Below, piece by piece: positions 5,887 through 10,854 of a stretch of 10,854 nt of DNA (positions are counted from its first letter, which is position 1; each line of letters begins with the position of its first letter). Both the position numbers and the translations under genes were made by a program. This stretch comes from CAYMAZ01 sp964428185 (GTDB lineage Bacteria > Bacteroidota > Bacteroidia > Bacteroidales > DTU049), in NCBI GenBank assembly GCA_964428185.1, contig CAYRXH010000080.1, positions 1-10,854 on the forward strand. Reading direction: 5' to 3'. The notes under the pieces were generated by a model. That model was not told the DNA's origin. It did not search any database and was given only the letters and a program-made list of their open reading frames with translations.

Positions 5887-7725
5887 ATGTGTGGAATTGT
5901 TGGATATTTAGGACCCAGACAGGCATATCCGATACTTATCAGCGGACTTCACAGGCTAGAATACAGAGGTTATGACAGTGCAGGGATTGCACTGATGAAT
6001 CATCAGCTAAAGGTTTTTAAAACACAGGGGAAGGTTACAGATCTGGAAAATCACATTAAAAATGAAGATTTATCAGGGACAATAGGAATTGCTCATACAA
6101 GATGGGCCACACATGGAGAACCAAACAATGTAAATGCGCATCCTCATTATTCTCCTTCTGAAAAACTTGCAATTATTCATAACGGGATTATTGAAAACTA
6201 TTCCACTTTGAAAGAGGCCCTCGTAAAAAGGGGATATAAGTTCAGAAGCAATACAGATACCGAAGTTCTGATTCATCTGATTGAAGATATTCAGATCAAT
6301 GAAAAGGTAGATTTGATAGAAGCCGTTCGGTTTGCACTGAATCAGGTGATCGGAGCGTATGCTATAGTGATTATTTCAAGTGAAGAACCAAATATGCTCA
6401 TTGCAGCCAAAAAGAGCAGCCCTTTGGTAATCGGGATTGGAGATGAGGAATTTTTTATTGCATCTGATGCCACACCGATCATTGAACACACCAAAAATGT
6501 TGTGTATCTGGAGGATGAGGAAATAGCCATTTTACGACGCAGCGAAGATCTGAAACTAGTTACAATTAAAAACCAGCAAAAAACACCATATGTTCATCAG
6601 CTTGAAATGAGCCTAAGTGCTATTGAAAAAGGTGGGTTTGATCATTTTATGCTCAAGGAAATTTATGAACAACCCCGTTCTGTAAGCGATAGTATGAGAG
6701 GACGTCTCAATGTTTCCAAGGGGCAGATTGCTCTCGGCGGAATAATTGATTACGAAAATAAGATCATGAATGCCGACAGAATAATAATGGTTGCCTGCGG
6801 AACTTCTTGGCATGCCTGTCTTGTTGGTGAATATCTTTTTGAAGAACTTGCCCGTATCCCTGTTGAAGTGGAGTATGCCTCTGAATTCAGATACCGCAAT
6901 CCTATTATCACAGAAAAGGATGTTGTTCTTGCCGTGTCGCAATCTGGTGAAACTGCAGATACTCTTGCTGCTATAAAAATTGCTAAGGAAAAAGGAGCTA
7001 CAATTCTTGGAATTTGCAATGTTGTAGGTTCAAGTATTTCAAGAGCAACTGATGCCGGTTCATATACCCATGCAGGACCTGAGATCGGAGTGGCTTCAAC
7101 AAAAGCCTTTACTGCTCAGGTAACCCTGCTGACACTGATGGCTCTGATGATAGGTCATAAAAAAGGAATTATTCTTAAAAGTCATTTCAACAGATATATT
7201 AATGCACTTCATGCTATTCCTGGTCAGATAGAAAAGACCCTCAATAGCAACCATGCAATCAGGGAAATAGCTGCACGTTTTCACAAGGCCAGAAACTTTT
7301 TATATCTCGGACGTGGTTATAATTATCCTGTGGCAATGGAGGGAGCATTAAAACTCAAAGAAATTTCATATATCCATGCAGAAGGATATCCTGCGGCTGA
7401 AATGAAGCATGGTCCCATTGCGCTTATTGATGAGGAAATGCCTGTGGTAGTCATTGCTACAAAAAGCAATAACTACGAGAAGGTGGTCACTAATATTGAA
7501 GAAGTAAAATCCAGAAAAGGAAAGATTATTTCTGTAGTTACAGAAGGTGATACACAGGTCAGAAATCTTTCTGATTATACTATCGAAATTCCTGAAACTG
7601 AAGAATTTCTCAGCCCCATTCTTGCAACAGTTCCGCTGCAACTCCTTGCATATCACATTGCTGTACTGAGGGGATGTAATGTTGACCAACCCCGTAATCT
7701 TGCCAAATCAGTGACTGTTGAGTAA
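5887..7725 (+). CDS. glmS: Glutamine--fructose-6-phosphate aminotransferase (isomerizing), GlmS
   Basis: GlmS makes glucosamine 6-phosphate from fructose 6-phosphate and glutamine, the first committed step toward UDP-GlcNAc for peptidoglycan and LPS. The 612-residue length is that of the family. The class II glutaminase domain (about 1-235) begins MCGIVGY, with catalytic Cys2 exposed after Met removal; RGYDSAG (27-33), HTRWATHG (70-77) and HNGIIENY (98-105) follow. The isomerase half holds two SIS domains: CGTSWHA (304-310), SQSGETADT (351-359) and GVASTKAFTAQ in the first, LGRGYNYP and AEMKHGP (504-510) in the second. The C-terminal tail DQPRNLAKSVTVE is the usual active-site end. The start has AGGGACAG upstream. 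Only 15 bases separate it from DUF4270, leaving no room for a glmS ribozyme, so control is likely from the upstream operon promoter. A short hairpin with a T-rich tail follows the stop. Confidence 0.98.
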   Translation: MCGIVGYLGPRQAYPILISGLHRLEYRGYDSAGIALMNHQLKVFKTQGKVTDLENHIKNEDLSGTIGIAHTRWATHGEPNNVNAHPHYSPSEKLAIIHNGIIENYSTLKEALVKRGYKFRSNTDTEVLIHLIEDIQINEKVDLIEAVRFALNQVIGAYAIVIISSEEPNMLIAAKKSSPLVIGIGDEEFFIASDATPIIEHTKNVVYLEDEEIAILRRSEDLKLVTIKNQQKTPYVHQLEMSLSAIEKGGFDHFMLKEIYEQPRSVSDSMRGRLNVSKGQIALGGIIDYENKIMNADRIIMVACGTSWHACLVGEYLFEELARIPVEVEYASEFRYRNPIITEKDVVLAVSQSGETADTLAAIKIAKEKGATILGICNVVGSSISRATDAGSYTHAGPEIGVASTKAFTAQVTLLTLMALMIGHKKGIILKSHFNRYINALHAIPGQIEKTLNSNHAIREIAARFHKARNFLYLGRGYNYPVAMEGALKLKEISYIHAEGYPAAEMKHGPIALIDEEMPVVVIATKSNNYEKVVTNIEEVKSRKGKIISVVTEGDTQVRNLSDYTIEIPETEEFLSPILATVPLQLLAYHIAVLRGCNVDQPRNLAKSVTVE

Positions 7726-7739
7726 GTGAAAGTCCAGCG

Positions 7740-7765
7740 ATCTCAATACATGAGATGTTTCTTTT
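7740..7765 (+). terminator. Probable weak terminator of glmS
   Basis: Fourteen bases after the glmS stop, ATCTCA (7740-7745) pairs with TGAGAT (7751-7756) around a 5-base loop, followed by a T-rich tail, GTTTCTTTT. The stem has two G:C pairs. As at the ispH end, the hairpin lies almost wholly inside the 3' coding end of the convergent gene (here the SKYDA-repeat gene). Confidence 0.38.
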
Positions 7766-8081
7766 CGTTGTTTCTCCATCCAGCATCGTATTTGCTGTCA
7801 ACAAAATAAATGATGAGGTCAGCGTCATACTTGCTGTCAACAAAATAAATCAACTTATCAGCGTCATACTTGCTGTCAACAAAAAACCACAATCCTTTGT
7901 TATCAGTAGCATCATACTTGCTGCTCACTTTGTATACCAAAAGGTCAGCATCGTACTTGCTGCCAGCAACAAAAACTTTAACTTTTGCATCATACTTGCT
8001 GTCGCAGGAATAAACTTTCTGTGCGTTGGATAGTGAAATGAACACTAAAAATAAAATGAATAATGTTGTAATCTTTTTCAT
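7743..8081 (-). CDS. Small secreted SKYDA-repeat protein (DUF6150 / septoil-knot-like)
   Basis: A 112-residue protein with a clear Sec signal peptide (MKKITTLFILFLVFISLSNA, cleavage likely after Ala20) and a mature part built almost wholly of repeats. The pentapeptide SKYDA recurs exactly six times, starting at residues 28, 41, 54, 70, 83 and 96, so the spacing is 13, 13, 16, 13, 13. Most repeats are followed by a short hydrophobic strand ending in valine (VKVFVAG, LLVYKVS, LIYFVD, LIIYFVD); the third carries a 3-residue insertion (TDNKGLWFFVD). From memory this resembles the family once called DUF6150, later named a 7(1) septoil knot domain because its compact repeat fold is knotted; I could not check this. 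No enzymatic motif is seen. One cysteine (C26) remains after export, so it is periplasmic or extracellular. It is the last gene on this strand, 56 bases after the VOC gene; a 10-base palindrome AATCATGATT (8086-8095) lies just before its ATG. Confidence 0.85.
   Translation of the reverse strand: MKKITTLFILFLVFISLSNAQKVYSCDSKYDAKVKVFVAGSKYDADLLVYKVSSKYDATDNKGLWFFVDSKYDADKLIYFVDSKYDADLIIYFVDSKYDAGWRNNEKKHLMY
7782..8000 (-). repeat. Six intragenic tandem repeats, mostly 39 bp, encoding SKYDA units
   Basis: The coding repeats are also visible as DNA. On the + strand TTGCTGTCAACAAAATAAAT is identical at 7792-7811 and 7831-7850, and its first 15 bases recur at 7870, all exactly 39 bases apart. The copies encoding the C-terminal half are nearly identical, whereas those nearer the N-terminal end have diverged in codon use. 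This points to fairly recent duplication of the units encoding the C-terminal half. The 45-bp unit holding the 3-residue insertion separates the two halves. Confidence 0.85.
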
Positions 8082-8137
8082 AATTAATCATGATTTTTTA
8101 AGGTGTATTGATTTACAAAAAACATACCATGAATTTT

Positions 8138-9205
8138 TTATTTTTTTCGCTGAAATCTCAGGGCTTTGAGGAGCCAAATAGGAAGAGATTTTTTTGGATC
8201 TCTGTTGTATAATTTGATATACCATCCTAGTTTTTTAATGACAGGAACTTTTCTGGTTTCTACAAATTCAATGGGTGTTCCGTCGGGATCTGATATATAC
8301 GAAAAATTTCCTGCTGCATCTCCCATGTCAAATGCTTTGTCAAGAGATATTGTACTGTCAACTGTGAAGGGAAATCCCTTTTCACTGCATTCTTTTTTCA
8401 GATTTTCAAAACCACTAATGTCAAAACACAAATGAATAAACCCTGGATCACCCCAGATTCTTCCCCGATAGACGTTTTCTGGAATCCGGTCCAGTGGCTG
8501 TATTAATTCAATTTGTGAGGGGCCAAGCAGGGAAGAAAAAGCTCCTTGTCGGGTTTCAGAGTGTGCCAGAAGAACTCTTCTGAATTTTGATTGTCCTCCG
8601 TTCAGAAAAGTAAAATCCTCAAAAGTGTCAGAAACATCATAAACTATTGTATCATAATTCAGAATTCCTTGATACACTTCAAGAGATTTTTCAATATTGC
8701 TGACACCGATCATAGCACCATAGGTTCCTCCGTTTACATGATTGTCTTTCACAAACACATACGGTTCTTCAACAAACTGAAAGATATTTCCCCACGGATC
8801 ACTGAGAAAGAAATGATTGATACTGTCTGGAGTTTTGCAAAGGGGGGAAAGAACATTCAGATTTTGTTGTTTGAAATATTCATGTGCTTTGGCGGCATTG
8901 AGGGTTTTCATTTTGCATATATTTATGCCAGTGTCGCCGATTTTGAGAGGTTTCTCGGGCATTTGAGGTGTTTTGCCGGTGTGTTGCCATATTTCAAATC
9001 CTCCGCCCCCCTGCATACTAATTGTCAGAACAGCATGTCTCTCTCTTTGTTTTCCTTCGGTATAATGAAGCATGAATTCTGCAACTGCCTTTTCTTCAAA
9101 AATACAAATATCCATTCCGAAATATTTTCTATACCATGCCCAGGATGTTTCAAGATCGCTAACGCCTATTCCAATTTGCTGTATACCGCTGACAATTTTA
9201 CCCAT
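8138..9205 (-). CDS. Double VOC-domain protein (glyoxalase/extradiol dioxygenase superfamily)
   Basis: A 355-residue protein with four beta-alpha-beta-beta-beta modules, hence two vicinal-oxygen-chelate domains: modules at about 6-74, 90-148, 160-236 and 254-316. Repeated hallmarks are IGIGVSDLETSWAWYRKYFG, DPWGNIFQFVEEPY, IGVSNIEKSLEVYQGIL and DPDGTPIEFVET. Candidate metal ligands are Q10 and E71 in the first domain, and E233, H258 and E313 in the second. Neither domain shows a full textbook set: the module 2 histidine is absent, and module 3 lacks one at its first strand. The reaction is unknown; lyase, isomerase or dioxygenase are all possible. The C-terminal 35 residues are basic and aromatic, with a short hydrophobic stretch. 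It lies 61 bases after the SDR gene on the same strand, with no clear promoter of its own, so the two are probably cotranscribed. Confidence 0.83.
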   Translation of the reverse strand: MGKIVSGIQQIGIGVSDLETSWAWYRKYFGMDICIFEEKAVAEFMLHYTEGKQRERHAVLTISMQGGGGFEIWQHTGKTPQMPEKPLKIGDTGINICKMKTLNAAKAHEYFKQQNLNVLSPLCKTPDSINHFFLSDPWGNIFQFVEEPYVFVKDNHVNGGTYGAMIGVSNIEKSLEVYQGILNYDTIVYDVSDTFEDFTFLNGGQSKFRRVLLAHSETRQGAFSSLLGPSQIELIQPLDRIPENVYRGRIWGDPGFIHLCFDISGFENLKKECSEKGFPFTVDSTISLDKAFDMGDAAGNFSYISDPDGTPIEFVETRKVPVIKKLGWYIKLYNRDPKKSLPIWLLKALRFQRKK

Positions 9206-9234
9206 AAGTGAAAGAAAAGAGATTAATAATATTT

Positions 9235-9263
9235 AAAAAAAAATGTAAAAGTAATTTTTTTTT
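9235..9263. repeat. AT-only inverted repeat between the VOC and SDR genes
   Basis: AAAAAAAAAT (9235-9244) and ATTTTTTTTT (9254-9263) are perfect inverted arms around a 9-base spacer, GTAAAAGTA. It starts three bases after the SDR stop when read on the - strand. A pure A:T stem is too weak for a standard intrinsic terminator; it could be a partial transcript end, a bent or melting-prone segment, or chance in AT-rich spacer DNA. Confidence 0.4.
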
Positions 9264-9266
9264 CAA

Positions 9267-10064
9267 TCAGACAGGTTTTATTTTTCCTGCCAGAAAATAA
9301 AACAAACCGGGGATGTAGCGTTTAAACAGGGCCATAAGAATCTCTTTGCCCCCAATAAGTTTTTCCCTTCGTTTGTTTTTTATTGCTTTGAGATATTTTT
9401 TTGCACACTTTTCGGGAGAAATGCCCCCTTGCTGTCCATCATCCATTTTGCCATGTGGAGTTCCGTCTCCTGCAAGAGCATGGAGCGAGATGTTTGTTTT
9501 TACGCGTCCGGGGCACACAATAGTCACAAAAATTTTTTGTTTTCTATATTCTATCCCTGCAGATTCAAAAAATCCATGCAGTGCATGTTTGGATGCTGCA
9601 TACGAGGAGCGAAGATGGAATCCAAATTTGCCTGATATACTGCTTGTTACTCCAATATGTCCTCCCCCAGATACAATCATCTGCGGAAGCATGATTCCTG
9701 TTATCTGTACATTGCTTCGAAAATTAATTTGCATAATCCGGTCATGAACATTCATGCTTGTATCAGTCAGTGAAGCCCTTTGACTGATGCCTGCATTCAG
9801 AATTAATATATTCGGGATAAATCCTTCTCCGATCAGTTGGTTACATGCTTTTTCAACAGCGGCACTGTCTGATTGATCCAGCACGATTGTGTTTACTTTT
9901 GCTCCAGACGCTCTGCATTGTGCAGCTACACCTGTTAATTCCGTTTCATTTTCAGATGAAAGATATAAACAAGCACCTTGTGAAGCAAGAAGTAATGAAA
10001 TTGCTTTTCCTATCCCGGATGATGCTCCGGTGACCCATACCTTTTTATTTCTGTAATATGACAT
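9267..10064 (-). CDS. Short-chain dehydrogenase/reductase (classical SDR)
   Basis: A 265-residue NAD(P)-dependent oxidoreductase of classical SDR type. Motifs: TGASSGIG (12-19, cofactor loop), LDQSD (62-66, adenine contact), NAG (90-92), active-site N114, S142, and YxxxK (Y155, K159) in SSYAASKHA, then CPGRVKTN (about 184-191). The residue after the second strand, where NADP-preferring members usually carry Arg (SxRN), is Glu38 (SSEN), which may favour NAD, but this is a weak guide. The C-terminal tail has a hydrophobic segment (LFKRYIPGLFYFLAG) with flanking basic residues, suggesting peripheral membrane contact and a lipid-like substrate, as in DHRS7-like members; substrate unproven. A TACCTTTG box 19 bases before the ATG is a good promoter candidate. 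The VOC gene follows on the same strand. Confidence 0.9.
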   Translation of the reverse strand: MSYYRNKKVWVTGASSGIGKAISLLLASQGACLYLSSENETELTGVAAQCRASGAKVNTIVLDQSDSAAVEKACNQLIGEGFIPNILILNAGISQRASLTDTSMNVHDRIMQINFRSNVQITGIMLPQMIVSGGGHIGVTSSISGKFGFHLRSSYAASKHALHGFFESAGIEYRKQKIFVTIVCPGRVKTNISLHALAGDGTPHGKMDDGQQGGISPEKCAKKYLKAIKNKRREKLIGGKEILMALFKRYIPGLFYFLAGKIKPV

Positions 10065-10083
10065 TATTGTTGCATCTAAGCAG

Positions 10084-10091
10084 CAAAGGTA
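10084..10091 (-). promoter_or_regulatory. Putative -7 promoter box of the SDR gene
   Basis: Read leftward, this is TACCTTTG, an exact TAnnTTTG match, 19 bases before the SDR start codon and in the 48-base gap after the methyltransferase stop. It is the same octamer and nearly the same spacing as the box before panC. An ATTG (read leftward, 10114-10117) sits 22 bases upstream as a possible poor -33 element. It suggests that the SDR and VOC genes are transcribed separately from trmN6. Confidence 0.5.
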
Positions 10092-10112
10092 ATGAAATTA
10101 ATAATGATGCTA

Positions 10113-10820
10113 TCAATAGGGAAAATCAAGATAAAATTCATAGACATAATCCCTGAACTGTTGGGTGTATGTGAGGTCTATATTCCTGATTGTCAGTTCG
10201 CTGATGGTGATTTGTTCGGGTCTGAGTTTACTGTAGGTAACAATATATCGGTTTGGCTTTCTGAGTTCGACGGGTCTGATCATCATGACAGATTTGGAAA
10301 ACAAACCTGATGCAGAAGCGACAGAATTTAGGTCGGAATTTCTGTTTTCAGGAAGAATACACATTAATTTTCCTGTTTCAGATAGTATTCGACTTACGCC
10401 TGAAATAAGTGCATTAAAATCAAGGCTTTCGTCATGCCTAGCTCTACCGAGGCGTATATCTTTTTTTCTTTCTCCGCTTGAGAAAAACGGAGGGTTGGAA
10501 ACGATTAAATCGTATTTCGTTTTGCATTCAGTTGAGAATTGGCAAAAATCCATGTTAAAAACTTTCAGTCTGCTGCTCCATGGACTTAATGTGAAATTTT
10601 CTTTCGCTTCCACACAACTGTCTTCATCTATGTCAATAGCGTCTATCTCTGCACCCGATTGCTGTGCGATGAGCAGGGCTATCAGCCCGCAACCTGTTCC
10701 CACATCCAGCACTCTGAAGGATTGATATTTCCCTGCTTCAATTCCAAGCAAAACAGCATCAGTTCCTACCTTCATTGATGATTTCTGGTCGTTGACGGAA
10801 AATTGTTTGAAATGAAACAA
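10113..10820 (-). CDS. trmN6: TrmN6-type tRNA1(Val) A37 N6-methyltransferase
   Basis: A 235-residue class I SAM-dependent methyltransferase of the YfiC/TrmN6 family, which N6-methylates adenosine 37 of tRNA1(Val) in E. coli. The N-terminus FHFKQFSVNDQKSSMKVGTDAVLLG is the family hallmark, given here only to show the start. SAM motif I is DVGTGCG (39-45); the acidic IDIDE (62-66) ends strand 2; motif IV is NPPF (109-112), the N6-adenine signature; NPPF is followed by FSSGERK and later RARHDE. The start codon is probably TTG at 10820: no ATG precedes the hallmark region and an in-frame TAA lies at 10833-10835, five codons upstream. tRNA1(Val) specificity is transferred from the family; other members act on other RNAs. 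A weak -7 box lies upstream. Confidence 0.88.
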   Translation of the reverse strand: MFHFKQFSVNDQKSSMKVGTDAVLLGIEAGKYQSFRVLDVGTGCGLIALLIAQQSGAEIDAIDIDEDSCVEAKENFTLSPWSSRLKVFNMDFCQFSTECKTKYDLIVSNPPFFSSGERKKDIRLGRARHDESLDFNALISGVSRILSETGKLMCILPENRNSDLNSVASASGLFSKSVMMIRPVELRKPNRYIVTYSKLRPEQITISELTIRNIDLTYTQQFRDYVYEFYLDFPY

Positions 10821-10835
10821 TTCAAATTTTTTTTA

Positions 10836-10843
10836 CAATATTA
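10836..10843 (-). promoter_or_regulatory. Possible weak -7 box before trmN6
   Basis: Read leftward, TAATATTG differs from TAnnTTTG at one position and lies 15 bases before the TTG start. The window ends 11 bases further on, so a -33 element cannot be looked for. Chance occurrence is likely in this AT-rich segment. Confidence 0.2.
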
Positions 10844-10854
10844 GTAATAAAAAG

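Noticed and set aside
7782..8000. The 39-bp repeats as a CRISPR array
   Set aside because: Repeats are contiguous coding units without unique spacers, diverge from copy to copy, and encode a regular pentapeptide.
7755..8033. A 92-codon + strand frame with repeated VILAVNK units
   Set aside because: The periodicity comes from the 39-bp repeats of the SKYDA gene, which stay open in more than one frame. The - strand frame has the signal peptide and conserved pentapeptides; this one has no credible N-terminus.
8591..9211. A 206-codon open frame on the + strand opposite the VOC gene
   Set aside because: It is fully antisense to a gene with clear VOC-domain motifs. Its translation shows no recognisable domain and is rich in Phe, Ile, Cys and Ser, as expected of a reverse-strand shadow.
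9346..9747. A 133-codon + strand frame opposite the SDR gene
   Set aside because: It is antisense to an intact SDR active-site region, and its translation is rich in Cys and Pro with no family signature.
10285..10725. A 146-codon + strand frame opposite trmN6
   Set aside because: It is antisense to a methyltransferase with complete SAM-binding and NPPF motifs. No domain is recognisable in it.
1..10854. A mobile element, defence system or new multi-gene system
   Set aside because: All genes are accounted for by housekeeping or widespread families; there are no transposases, integrases, attachment-like repeats, nucleases or toxin-antitoxin signatures.

Overview
The window reads as ordinary chromosome of a Bacteroidota (Bacteroidales-like) bacterium. 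The base composition is AT-rich. Several genes carry family hallmarks of that phylum: a DUF4270 protein, a short one-domain glycogen-synthase-like protein, stand-alone rfaE2, and upstream boxes matching the Bacteroidota -7 consensus TAnnTTTG. Genes are tightly packed, no stretch over 120 bases lacks a gene, and I see no insertion sequence, phage, CRISPR, tRNA or rRNA.

Layout. (1) 1-861, + strand: ispH, missing only its first few codons at the window edge. (2) 863-3571, - strand: a compact operon read panC, panD, LPG_synthase_TM-type membrane protein, rfaE2. It joins pantothenate synthesis (coenzyme A) to an envelope membrane protein and an ADP-heptose synthesis enzyme. Its last gene converges on ispH with one base between the stop codons. 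(3) 3686-7725, + strand, divergent from panC: a GT5 N-domain protein, a DUF4270 secreted or lipoprotein candidate, and glmS (glucosamine-6-phosphate synthase, the entry step to cell-wall and LPS amino sugars). (4) 7743-10820, - strand, in transcription order: a TrmN6-type tRNA adenine methyltransferase, a short-chain dehydrogenase/reductase, a double VOC-domain protein, and a small secreted protein made of six SKYDA repeats.

How they may work together. Established roles are isoprenoid precursors (ispH), pantothenate (panC/panD), heptose activation (rfaE2), amino sugars (glmS) and tRNA modification (trmN6). The GT5-like/DUF4270/glmS trio looks like a Bacteroidota-specific unit whose first two members have no settled function. 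The SDR and VOC genes share a strand and a likely promoter and may act in one small-molecule pathway, which the sequence does not identify.

Most interesting items: the SKYDA repeat protein, which resembles the DUF6150/'septoil knot' family as I remember it; the glycogen-synthase-like protein that lacks the second catalytic domain and the KxGG signature; and the recurring promoter boxes and in-gene terminators of this compact locus. I found no convincing previously undescribed multi-gene system.
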